A stretch of DNA of 8,775 nucleotides. It comes from JAHJDR01 sp964526915. Its GTDB lineage: Bacteria; UBA10199; JADGCS01. Below the pieces are notes generated by a model. That model saw nothing but the letters and a program-made list of their open reading frames with translations. It did no database searches and had not been told where the DNA came from. Both the position numbers and the translations under genes were made by a program. The DNA is taken from the NCBI GenBank assembly GCA_964526915.1, contig CAZGMS010000178.1, positions 1-8,775 of the forward strand, written 5' to 3'. This document shows positions 1-6,297 of the stretch, one piece after another. Positions within the stretch are counted from its first letter, which is position 1. Each line of letters opens with the position of its first letter.

Positions 1-111
1 ATGTTGAGGATCAATAAAAAAAATGTGAAAAGGGCACGCAACTTATTGGTTATGATTACGATAAGATGTGGGTCGATAGAAGGGTATTTGTTATATTACT
101 AAGGTTTTTTA

Positions 112-1242
112 ATGGCTATTACACTCGCACAAGGTAATGTTGGTCCAGTCACAGACTGGTTATCCTCGTTTGTTGGGGCCGCGGCGACCGCGAACGCGGG
201 CGGTCTCCCCGTGACCAATGTCGCTCCCCATAAAGTTGGTGAGTCTGTTATCGTGCCTGCGCATCCTGGCCGGGACCATGCGTGGCAATTGCAGGTCAAA
301 CGGATTTGGCCTCCGCAACATCTCAATGTATATTGGCCCTCCGAACAGTTACATGTCGCACGCTTGATCAGGGGAAGTGTGACGCCGTTGCCCGTCCTAC
401 GGACCCGTAAGATGGGATCGACAGTGATGCGCCGGTCACGATTGGGTGTTTGGCCTGTTTCTGCCGATAGTTGTTTTGTTTTATCTCCGCCAGAAAGGGG
501 CATTAAGGGGGCATTGAAACTTGTCAGACAAGGTTCAACACAAATGAGGGTTGAGCTGGTTCACCCCGATGAATTAGCCACACAGATTAAACAAACGCCG
601 CTGAGTAAAGAGATCACAGTTCCCCGAAAAAGTGCAGAACTGGATTCCTGGTGTCGGACGACGCCGTTTCTGTTGCAGGATTTTTCGGCAACAGCTCCCG
701 CATCGGTAAATGTGGCACCGCCAACCAAGGACATGATTGTCCTGGCGGCCATGTCCATGGTGGACGAGGGGTTTCTGAGTCAGTTGACTCAGGCGACCAG
801 GGCGTCCGCGATGGGAGCCATGCTGTTGGGTATGGGCCTAGCCCAAAACCCGCAATGGGTCTCGCGGTACCAAACGACCACACAGGTTGTCGTCAAGTTG
901 GAAGAGGCAGGGGTGACTGATTTGCTGCAAACACTGTTTCTGATTCACAGCTTTGATCTGGTCAATAAACTCGACACCGTCACACAGGCTGTCGCGTTTT
1001 ACCAGCAGGTGGTCAAAGGCGAGTGTAAGACTGTGCTGGATTTGCTCGACCGGTTGCACCAAGCGCCGACCAGGATTCAAATGGGCATGGGGCCTTTTGT
1101 GGCCCAGACGTTTCGTGTCATGTTACCGAAAAGATTATCCACTGGGCAAAAAGTGGAACTGTGGGGAAAATTCTTTGCCTACTTTGATCGGTGTCACATG
1201 CCCGAGGTGGCTCTGGAGTGCGCTCGCGCGCAACAGGGTTGA
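112..1242 (+). CDS. Hypothetical protein, 376 aa, helical C-terminal half
   Basis: I do not recognise this protein. The start is supported by AAGG at 101-104, seven bases before the ATG. There is no Sec signal peptide: the N-terminus (MAITLAQGNVGPVTDW) is uncharged and followed by an Ala/Gly-rich stretch. Residues about 40-170 look like mixed beta structure rich in Val, Arg and Pro. From about residue 205 to the end the protein looks almost wholly helical, beginning with a Met/Ala/Leu-rich segment (DMIVLAAMSMVDEGFLSQL, then MGAMLLGMGLAQNP) that is amphipathic rather than a clear membrane span. The C-terminal helices (DLLQTLFLIHSFDLVNKL, TVLDLLDRLHQAP) could be a bundle or an interaction domain. 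It converges with the next gene. It is a real gene by length, ribosome site and consistent codon use; function is unknown. Confidence 0.75.
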   Translation: MAITLAQGNVGPVTDWLSSFVGAAATANAGGLPVTNVAPHKVGESVIVPAHPGRDHAWQLQVKRIWPPQHLNVYWPSEQLHVARLIRGSVTPLPVLRTRKMGSTVMRRSRLGVWPVSADSCFVLSPPERGIKGALKLVRQGSTQMRVELVHPDELATQIKQTPLSKEITVPRKSAELDSWCRTTPFLLQDFSATAPASVNVAPPTKDMIVLAAMSMVDEGFLSQLTQATRASAMGAMLLGMGLAQNPQWVSRYQTTTQVVVKLEEAGVTDLLQTLFLIHSFDLVNKLDTVTQAVAFYQQVVKGECKTVLDLLDRLHQAPTRIQMGMGPFVAQTFRVMLPKRLSTGQKVELWGKFFAYFDRCHMPEVALECARAQQG

Positions 1243-1247
1243 CGCGC
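1226..1247. terminator. GC-rich hairpin across the convergent gene ends
   Basis: Bases 1226-1234 (GCGCGCAAC) pair with 1238-1247 around a three-base AGG loop, with one bulged A at 1242. This gives nine base pairs, six of them G-C. The hairpin covers the stop codon of the upstream plus-strand gene and sits in the 16-base gap before the stop of the minus-strand gene. No T tract follows on either strand, so it is not a classical intrinsic terminator. It may help separate the two convergent transcripts. A competing 5-bp hairpin (TGCGC/GCGCA) overlaps its left arm. Confidence 0.3.
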
Positions 1248-1258
1248 AGGAATGGTGT

Positions 1259-2131
1259 CTATTTGGCGGCGTCCAGATAGGATCGCAACCGGAATTTTTC
1301 CTCTTCCAAAAGTTTTTCAATTTTGGGTGCGGCAAAGGCAAACGAGGCATCGGTTCGGCAAAAAGAAACCGCCATTTCCAAAAAACGCACACTTCTCTTG
1401 AAGGCCGCGATTTCCTCGGCCACACTGGATTCCTGCGATTGACGACCCTGTTGCGCGATCGTGGGTGCGGTGGTGACGTTGGGGTGCGCGGTCATGTAGA
1501 GAAAGGCATGGCCGATGTATTCATGAACCAGGGCCGCAAAAATTTTGTAAAAATCACCCTGTGTTTTTTGAGCATCCACAAATATAAACAGGGAGTATTC
1601 TCTTTTTTGTACTGCGGGATCACTTGAGGTGGCGATGCGAACGCTCAGCGCGTCCTTCGCTGTCAAATCGGGAACAGGGGCGCCATTTCTTCTCAAAAAC
1701 GATTCTAGGCCATCGACCAGAATCATGGCAATATCTCCCTGAGGCGTGGCTGGCCAGCAGGACTTCTCAATCAGGGATTTGTAATCGGCGTTGCCTGTGC
1801 TGGCAACGGCTTGCATGAGCATGATGGCCGTGGTGAAATTCTGCTCATATTCCTGTGCGCGGGGTGAGGTCAGGAGCTGTTCATCGAGGTCAACAGCGAT
1901 CTGGCTTTGTGTGGGTGTGGAAAAAAGACGGCAGGCAATGTTGCGCTCGGGAACCCATTCATTGCTCTGGGACAGTTGCGCAAAGGCATGGTATAGCGCG
2001 ACCCGTTCTTCCCAGCCCAAGCGTTCTATATCCGCGTCAGAAAAAGCAAGGTCCTCAGGAGTGGGGTCCAGCAGGGTCAGTTGGCTCATGAGTTTGGTGG
2101 TGGCCATGTTATAACTGATAGGATCTGCCAT
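1259..2131 (-). CDS. Putative zinc metalloprotease-like protein with HExxGH motif
   Basis: This is a 290-residue protein of unrecognised family. The chosen start is the ATG at 2131-2129, five bases after AGGGAG. A GTG two codons upstream (2137) overlaps that Shine-Dalgarno and is unlikely to be used. The notable feature is residues 203-208, HEYIGH, in a helix preceded by a hydrophobic strand and the helix FYKIFAALV. This matches HExxGH, the one-residue-longer version of the gluzincin HExxH signature known from dipeptidyl peptidase III (family M49). About 31 residues later comes AEEIAAFKRS (238-247), where E239 or E240 could be the third zinc ligand. The protein is far shorter than M49 enzymes and shows no other similarity I can see. 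No signal peptide is present, so it is cytosolic or non-classically exported. The N-terminal half (PTPEDLAFSDADIERLGWEE) is acidic and helical. Metalloprotease activity is inferred from the motif only. Confidence 0.7.
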   Translation of the reverse strand: MADPISYNMATTKLMSQLTLLDPTPEDLAFSDADIERLGWEERVALYHAFAQLSQSNEWVPERNIACRLFSTPTQSQIAVDLDEQLLTSPRAQEYEQNFTTAIMLMQAVASTGNADYKSLIEKSCWPATPQGDIAMILVDGLESFLRRNGAPVPDLTAKDALSVRIATSSDPAVQKREYSLFIFVDAQKTQGDFYKIFAALVHEYIGHAFLYMTAHPNVTTAPTIAQQGRQSQESSVAEEIAAFKRSVRFLEMAVSFCRTDASFAFAAPKIEKLLEEEKFRLRSYLDAAK

Positions 2132-2254
2132 AATCACTCCCTATATCGGTTATTGGAGTCTGGTTGTTGCTACATTTTTTATCTAAATTCTGTTCATTGA
2201 CACTTCATTTTGCCCGCATTAACGGGGACTCTTAATCCAAATAGGGGGGATGTT

Positions 2255-4252
2255 ATGAATAAATATTCTTGTTTTTTCATTGCTGTACTGCTTTCGCTGT
2301 CGTGTTTACTGCTTGGTGCTTGCGAAAAAGGCGAAGAGAGTGCTGTTGTCGTGGGGAATACGAAGATTTCTGAAGCAGGGAACAACGTGGTCAAAGAAAA
2401 AACAGATATTTCTGAAAAAGAAAAAGCCACAGATCCCAAATACAGTTGGGATCTGTCCGAGATTTATCCCGACGTGGCCGCGTGGCGACAGGCCAAAGAC
2501 ACCCTGCAAAAAAAATTGCCAGACATTGCCCGCTATCAGGGCCGCTTGGCTGAATCGTCCAGCACGCTTGTCGGTGCGCTTGACCTCATGTTTGGCCTCA
2601 AAAAAGAAGGCTATCGCCTGAGCGGGTATGCCATGTTTTTGAGCGATCTCGACACACGCGTCGCGGCCAACGAGGCCCTGGTGCAGGAGGTGGATACCCT
2701 CGACAAACAATTCAGTGAGTTGAGTGCCTTTGTGGTGCCCGAGATATTGTCACTCGATCAATCCGTCATTGATGGCTTTGTGGCGACAGATCCCAAGCTC
2801 AAGGTCTACCAGTTTTATCTGGCCAACCTTCTGCGGATGAAGGCACACACCCGAAGCCCCGAGGTCGAAAAACTGGTCGCGCAGGCAGGGCAGGCCCTGG
2901 ATGCCCCGGAAAAGGCCTATGGAACTTTTTCCGATGCCGAGTTACCGGCAGAGGAAATTGAGTTGTCCACCGGAGAAAAGATCCGGTTGGATAAATCCGG
3001 TTATGTCAAATACCGTTCCGTGCAAAACCTGACGGATCGTCACAATATCTTTAAAACCTTTTGGAACACTTACGATAAATTCAAGGCCACGCTGGGAACT
3101 CTGCTTTATGGCGAGGTGATGGGGCACCTTTTTCTCAAAGACGTTAAAGGTTATCAAACCAGTCTGGAAGCCGCATTGGACAAGGATGCCATTCCCGCAT
3201 CTGTTTATGAACAGCTCATCAAGGATGTGCACGACAACCTGCCTGTATTTCATCGCTATCTTAAACTGCGCCAGAAAATGATGGGGCTCTCCGAACTCAA
3301 ATACGAAGATCTCTACGTGTCGCTGGTCAAGGAGGTTGATCGCAAATACACTGTGGATGAGGCGCAGGAGCTGGTATTGAGTTCGCTGACCCCGCTGGGA
3401 GAAGCGGCGGTGGACATGGTCAAGACGGCCTTTGAGAAGCGCTGGGTCGATTTCTTTCCCGCTCCGGGCAAACGCTCCGGGGCCTACAGTGAAGGGTCAG
3501 CCGTGTATGATCTGCACCCGTTTCAGTTGCTGAACTTTTCCGCTAACTATGAGTCCGTGAGCACTTTGGCGCACGAAATGGGACACGGCCTTCATTCTTA
3601 TTTTACCAACAAACAGCAACCCTTCATTTATGCCGATTACACCACGTTTGTGGCAGAGGTGGCCTCCACGATCAATGAGGCTTTTTTGTTCAAATACATG
3701 TTGCCCCGAACCAAAACGGATGAAGAACGGCTCAACCTGTTGGGTGCTCGTTTGGATGATTTTCGGCAAACCCTGTTTCGGCAGGCGATGTTTGCGGATT
3801 TTGAACTCAAGGTGCATCAAATGGCCGAGCGGGGCGAGCCGCTTACGGGCGAGTCCATGAGCCAATTGTATTTGGAGCTCCTGCGCGATTATCATGGTCA
3901 CGATCGAAAAATCTGCACGATCAATGAGCTGTACGGGAACGAGTGGGCGTACATCCCGCACTTTTATTACAACTTCTACGTCTTTACCTACGCGACCAGT
4001 CTCACCGCCTCAACGGACATTGCGAGACGGATCGTGGAAGACGAGACAGCGGCAAAGCCCACGCACGAACCTCGTGACGCCTACCTCAAAATGTTGTCGT
4101 CTGGGGCGTCAGCCTACCCGATTGATCTGCTCAAGATCGCCGGAGTGGACATGACCACGAGCCAGCCCTTCAACGCCGCTATCAAGGAGATGAACGAGAT
4201 CATGGATGAGATGGACAAGCTGTTAGGTGCTAGTCAACAATCGGACAAATAA
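2255..4252 (+). CDS. pepF: Oligoendopeptidase F-like M3 peptidase, lipoprotein
   Basis: This is a zinc-dependent oligopeptidase of family M3B, which cleaves short peptides inside a closed channel. The 665-residue reading starts at ATG 2255 after an AGGGGGGA Shine-Dalgarno. An upstream in-frame ATG at 2210 lacks such a site and would bury the signal peptide. Residues 1-22 form a lipoprotein signal (lipobox LGAC, lipidated Cys23; Glu at +2 would allow outer-membrane sorting). Residues 24 to about 60 are a Lys/Glu-rich linker. The oligopeptidase F N-terminal region begins near YSWDLSEIYPD. The zinc site is HEMGH at 440-444, with third ligand E468 in AEVASTINE. WAYIPHFYYNFYVF (564-577) is the conserved substrate-binding block of PepF proteins. 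The protein appears full length and intact. Many PepF proteins are cytosolic, so the lipoprotein form implies peptide processing or scavenging in the periplasm or at the cell surface. A TTGACA at 2197-2202 has no good -10 partner. Confidence 0.93.
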   Translation: MNKYSCFFIAVLLSLSCLLLGACEKGEESAVVVGNTKISEAGNNVVKEKTDISEKEKATDPKYSWDLSEIYPDVAAWRQAKDTLQKKLPDIARYQGRLAESSSTLVGALDLMFGLKKEGYRLSGYAMFLSDLDTRVAANEALVQEVDTLDKQFSELSAFVVPEILSLDQSVIDGFVATDPKLKVYQFYLANLLRMKAHTRSPEVEKLVAQAGQALDAPEKAYGTFSDAELPAEEIELSTGEKIRLDKSGYVKYRSVQNLTDRHNIFKTFWNTYDKFKATLGTLLYGEVMGHLFLKDVKGYQTSLEAALDKDAIPASVYEQLIKDVHDNLPVFHRYLKLRQKMMGLSELKYEDLYVSLVKEVDRKYTVDEAQELVLSSLTPLGEAAVDMVKTAFEKRWVDFFPAPGKRSGAYSEGSAVYDLHPFQLLNFSANYESVSTLAHEMGHGLHSYFTNKQQPFIYADYTTFVAEVASTINEAFLFKYMLPRTKTDEERLNLLGARLDDFRQTLFRQAMFADFELKVHQMAERGEPLTGESMSQLYLELLRDYHGHDRKICTINELYGNEWAYIPHFYYNFYVFTYATSLTASTDIARRIVEDETAAKPTHEPRDAYLKMLSSGASAYPIDLLKIAGVDMTTSQPFNAAIKEMNEIMDEMDKLLGASQQSDK

Positions 4253-4318
4253 GTGCCACCAATATTCAGGACTCGGTATCTCATCTCCGCTATATGGTTT
4301 TATTTGAAAGGGTGGGGC

Positions 4319-4341
4319 CTGTCCACACTTGTGGACGAAAA
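4319..4341. promoter_or_regulatory. Palindromic element, copy 1 (candidate operator)
   Basis: A 16-bp core at 4321-4336, GTCCACACTTGTGGAC, is a perfect 7-bp inverted repeat with a 2-base centre. The 23 bases 4319-4341 are identical to 6253-6275. The element ends 91 bases (core) before the start of the 33-codon gene at 4428, in the 175-base gap after the M3 peptidase. An AT-rich TATAAA follows at 4344-4349; if it is the -10 hexamer, the palindrome would lie over the -35 and spacer, as expected for a regulator site. It could also fold as a 6-bp RNA hairpin with an ACTT loop, but no T tract follows, so a terminator is less likely. I see no other structure in the rest of this gap. Confidence 0.6.
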
Positions 4342-4427
4342 GTTATAAAATCAGACAACTTTGTTTCAGTGCGGTCGATGACTGACTCAGTGTACGCCCG
4401 TGTGCGTATTCCAGAGGAGGCATTGGT

Positions 4428-4529
4428 ATGATGGCAGGATTAATCAATGGATCGATGGTGGCGGCGCAGGTCGCTATGGCGCAAGCGGCGGGAATTGCGA
4501 CTACGGATAAATTGAGGAAACCGTTATGA
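4428..4529 (+). CDS. 33-aa small protein, translationally coupled to the next gene
   Basis: This short gene has a strong Shine-Dalgarno (AGAGGAGG, 4413-4420) seven bases before tandem ATG codons at 4428 and 4431. The product begins MMAGLINGSMVAAQVAMAQA and ends in a basic tail, DKLRKPL. The Ala/Met/Val-rich first two thirds would form a mildly hydrophobic helix. It lacks a positively charged n-region, so it is a poor Sec signal despite an AMAQA segment resembling a signal-peptidase site. Its TGA overlaps the ATG of the downstream gene (ATGA at 4526-4529), the classic arrangement for translational coupling. It may be a functional microprotein, a leader peptide setting translation of the downstream gene, or a partner of that protein. 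I do not recognise a family. Confidence 0.6.
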   Translation: MMAGLINGSMVAAQVAMAQAAGIATTDKLRKPL

Positions 4530-5317
4530 TCATAAAAAATATTTCACCAATATCAAATTCCGATCAGCCACAACCAACCAGCACCGAATCAGGGCGAGGG
4601 ATCGGGTCTGTTCCACCACGTCCGCAAACCCTGGGGGGACTGACGTTCGAGCCCTTTGCCTTCAACATCCTTTCGCAAACCGAAGCCGGACACACAGATT
4701 TGACCGAACCCTACGAGGGGTATCAGGATCATTTTCAGCCCGCTGGAGATGGTGCTGTGGCGCATGAGCTTTCACCGTTGGTGGGTGGATTTGTGATCAA
4801 CGCGGCGCCTTTTGTGCAGAAGGGTAAAACGCGTCTGGCTCTGCCTGTCTCCCTCCATGTCCCATATTATCACGACAAGCGGGCGCGCTGGGATACCGAG
4901 TCGATGATGTACGACTGGGCGGGTGATCCGGTACCCACCGATACCGAAACCTATGAATACCTTTTTGGTTATGGCGCGGAGTTGAGTGTCAAACCCGGTG
5001 AGTTGGTCAGACCCTATGTGAGTGCCTCGATGGTTCCGTGGAAACAATATCATCTCACCTACAAAGGCATTGATGATCCGCGAGCGATCAATACGGCAGA
5101 GGAAACGGGCAGAACTTATCTTGACAAAGGTGTGGGCGCCATCCTTGGAGCGGGGGCCCATTTTGAGACCGATTTGGGCAGTGCGCGTTTTGATCGCAGA
5201 TGGCTCAACACGGACCTTGATCTTGGTCTGCGGCTGATGATGTTCGAGGACAATATTGCCATCGGCGGCGGCATGTCGTTCGGGGCAGGCGTGAATTCAA
5301 AATGGCGTGGTGAGTGA
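4526..5317 (+). CDS. Hypothetical protein, 263 aa, beta-barrel-like strands
   Basis: I do not recognise this protein. The start ATG overlaps the stop of the 33-codon gene and has GAGG at 4514-4517, eight bases upstream. Residues 1-38 are polar and Ser/Pro/Thr/Gln-rich (SPISNSDQPQPTSTESG), with no hydrophobic signal core. From about residue 86 on there is a run of alternating polar/hydrophobic segments of strand length, separated by charged turns: GGFVINAAPFVQ, TRLALPVSLHVPYY, YEYLFGYGAELSVKP, RPYVSASMVPWKQYHLTY, GVGAILGAGAHFETDLG, NTDLDLGLRLMMFED and NIAIGGGMSFGAGVNSKW. This resembles outer-membrane barrel proteins such as OmpW- or OmpA-like porins, but the missing signal peptide and the C-terminus RGE (not a terminal aromatic) argue against a standard one. 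Export by another route, or a soluble beta-sandwich, are alternatives. It forms a unit with the 33-codon gene downstream of palindrome copy 1. Confidence 0.75.
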   Translation: MIIKNISPISNSDQPQPTSTESGRGIGSVPPRPQTLGGLTFEPFAFNILSQTEAGHTDLTEPYEGYQDHFQPAGDGAVAHELSPLVGGFVINAAPFVQKGKTRLALPVSLHVPYYHDKRARWDTESMMYDWAGDPVPTDTETYEYLFGYGAELSVKPGELVRPYVSASMVPWKQYHLTYKGIDDPRAINTAEETGRTYLDKGVGAILGAGAHFETDLGSARFDRRWLNTDLDLGLRLMMFEDNIAIGGGMSFGAGVNSKWRGE

Positions 5318-5394
5318 TGCTGGGTGAGAAATGAATGTGTTGAAAAAAGAGGGAGGCTTTTCTGGCGAGGGGGGATTGAATCAGGGAAAATCAA

Positions 5395-5826
5395 TCAGGC
5401 AACGGGATTCACAATGGTCAGTCCTTTGAATCTCTTGAAATCGTTGTCTGCTGTGGCAATCTCGCTCACGCCGTGTTCCAGAAGCAGTGTGGCAATGTGC
5501 GTATCGAACATGAGGTTGCCATCGACCTGAGAGCCGAGGGCCATGTCTGACAACAACGGCAGGTGTCTCTCGGTCTCACTGATGAGAATGAGCGTTGGAG
5601 AAGCACAGAGGTTCTCTATTTCTGAAAGAGCTGTGGCGAGCGGGGTGGGTGGTGAAAAAACCCGTGGGTGGGTCACGACGCGCAAAAATTCGTACAGACA
5701 CGGCCAAGCGATCACCCAAGGTTTTGTGCCTTCGCTGAGGTTTTTTAAATACCGAAAAGACTTCTTGTGTTGGGGGCATTCCGCACGGTGTGCGTAAATC
5801 AAAATGTTTGTGTCGACACCAATCAT
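5395..5826 (-). CDS. vapC: PIN-domain toxin of VapC type
   Basis: This 143-residue PIN-domain protein is a magnesium-dependent RNase of the toxin-antitoxin class, likely cutting tRNA or other RNA when freed from its antitoxin. The four acidic residues are in place: D5 in MIGVDTNILIYA, E46 in WPCLYEFLRVV, D108 in GNLMFDTHIATLLLEHGV, and D127 in TADNDFKRF. Length is normal for the family and nothing is broken, so it should be active. The start codon lies 12 bases after the antitoxin stop, with only a weak Shine-Dalgarno (TTGGT), so translation probably depends on the upstream antitoxin gene. It converges with the barrel-like gene across a 77-base gap. The PIN assignment is firm; the VapC subtype name rests on the pairing. 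Confidence 0.9.
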   Translation of the reverse strand: MIGVDTNILIYAHRAECPQHKKSFRYLKNLSEGTKPWVIAWPCLYEFLRVVTHPRVFSPPTPLATALSEIENLCASPTLILISETERHLPLLSDMALGSQVDGNLMFDTHIATLLLEHGVSEIATADNDFKRFKGLTIVNPVA

Positions 5827-5838
5827 AAAATACCAAGA

Positions 5839-6075
5839 TCAATTCTGATCCAAAAAATCATGCAAACGGTCCCTGTCATCGAGTGCGACGGCAGGGGGGG
5901 TATTGCCTTTGATGGGCTTCCAATTTAACTTGAATGACTTTGTTTTGTTGGCGTTTTGCAGGGCCCAGGCAAGAAGCTCGTTGATGTAGTCTTTGACGTT
6001 TTTTTGGGCCATGGCGGATTGTTTTTTGATTGTGTGAAAAACGTTGTCATCGAGAGTGATGGTGGTTCGGATCAT
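5839..6075 (-). CDS. vapB: Ribbon-helix-helix antitoxin of VapB type
   Basis: This is a 78-residue antitoxin upstream of the PIN toxin. Residues 2-10 (IRTTITLDD) form the N-terminal strand typical of ribbon-helix-helix DNA-binding proteins, followed by two helices (about 11-22 and 26-40, KNVKDYINELLAWALQ). The C-terminal tail (about 45-78; FKLNWKPIKGNTPP, then DDRDRLHDFLDQ) would wrap over the toxin active site. The start at 6075 has GAGAGG a few bases upstream. As in other such pairs it should bind its own promoter as a dimer, alone or with the toxin, and repress the operon. The exact antitoxin family is not certain from sequence alone. Confidence 0.88.
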   Translation of the reverse strand: MIRTTITLDDNVFHTIKKQSAMAQKNVKDYINELLAWALQNANKTKSFKLNWKPIKGNTPPAVALDDRDRLHDFLDQN

Positions 6076-6095
6076 AAGGTTGCCTCTCAGGGATC

Positions 6096-6125
6096 AGTAT
6101 AACAAAATGAGCATCAAGATGTCAA
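6096..6125 (-). promoter_or_regulatory. Sigma-70 promoter of the toxin-antitoxin operon
   Basis: Read on the minus strand, a perfect -35 hexamer TTGACA (6125-6120) is separated by 18 bases from a -10 hexamer TATACT (6101-6096), which matches five of six consensus bases. It points at the antitoxin start, leaving a short leader that contains the GAGAGG ribosome site. This is the clearest housekeeping promoter in the window. Confidence 0.75.
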
Positions 6126-6132
6126 TATCTAA

Positions 6133-6144
6133 GCATATATATGC
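6133..6144. promoter_or_regulatory. 12-bp AT-rich palindrome upstream of the antitoxin promoter
   Basis: GCATATATATGC is a perfect 12-bp palindrome lying just upstream of the antitoxin -35 hexamer. It could be an operator for the ribbon-helix-helix antitoxin or part of an upstream AT-rich element. Simple TA-rich palindromes also arise by chance, and an operator overlapping the promoter itself would be more usual. Confidence 0.3.
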
Positions 6145-6252
6145 ATAACTGATCGTTCAATGGTGCGTTTTTATTTGTTGGGTGGTACGGAGCGTTGTAA
6201 TTTTGATGTGGTCTGCGGAATACGCTTTGCCTGGACCGAACCTTGATCCCCG

Positions 6253-6275
6253 CTGTCCACACTTGTGGACGAAAA
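6253..6275. promoter_or_regulatory. Palindromic element, copy 2 (candidate operator)
   Basis: This is an exact copy of the 23 bases at 4319-4341; the palindromic core GTCCACACTTGTGGAC is at 6255-6270. The core ends 98 bases before the hydrolase start at 6369, close to the 91 bases seen for copy 1. Sequence outside the 23 bases differs between the copies, so this is not simply one end of a long recent duplication. A site for a shared transcription factor in front of both plus-strand units is the favoured reading. It lies in the 293-base divergent gap between the antitoxin and hydrolase genes. Confidence 0.6.
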
Positions 6276-6287
6276 TATTTGTGACGG

Positions 6288-6297
6288 TTTTTTTTTT
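6288..6297 (+). repeat. Ten-T homopolymer in the hydrolase leader or promoter
   Basis: A run of ten T residues lies between palindrome copy 2 and the hydrolase start codon, about 71 bases before the ATG. Such tracts can change length by slippage and, if inside the promoter spacer, alter expression. No convincing -35/-10 pair can be placed around it, so this role is only a possibility. It is not preceded by a close hairpin, so it is a poor terminator. Confidence 0.4.

Noticed and set aside
1..102. 33-codon frame beginning MLRINKKNVKRARNLL at the window edge
   Set aside because: No ribosome site can be seen because the frame starts at base 1, and it may be an arbitrary cut. Composition is AT-rich and intergenic-like, with no recognisable features.
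953..1627. 224-codon plus-strand frame running through the convergent junction
   Set aside because: It overlaps the 376-residue gene in another frame and the HExxGH gene on the other strand. It has no ribosome site and a low-complexity Cys/Trp/Arg-rich translation typical of a shadow frame.
4319..4341. Reading the palindrome as paired DnaA boxes
   Set aside because: Each arm matches the TTATCCACA box at only about seven of nine positions. There is no cluster of boxes or DNA-unwinding region, and the spacing relative to genes fits an operator better.
4319..4341. Reading the palindrome as an intrinsic terminator of the M3 peptidase gene
   Set aside because: The stem is short (six pairs with a four-base loop), no T tract follows, and the second copy lies upstream of a gene in a divergent gap where no transcript needs ending.
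5343..5362. AAAAG/CTTTT stem with a nearby T run on the minus strand after the toxin gene
   Set aside because: Five pairs, four of them A-T, with a seven-base loop; stability is too low to support termination on sequence alone.
5374..5396. GATTGA/TCAATC inverted repeat at the end of the toxin gene
   Set aside because: Six mostly A-T pairs with an 11-base loop and no adjacent T tract are too weak to call a terminator.
5837..5850. GATCA-ATTC-TGATC inverted repeat between antitoxin and toxin genes
   Set aside because: It lies mostly in the last codons of the antitoxin; a 5-bp repeat is expected by chance and no promoter is nearby.
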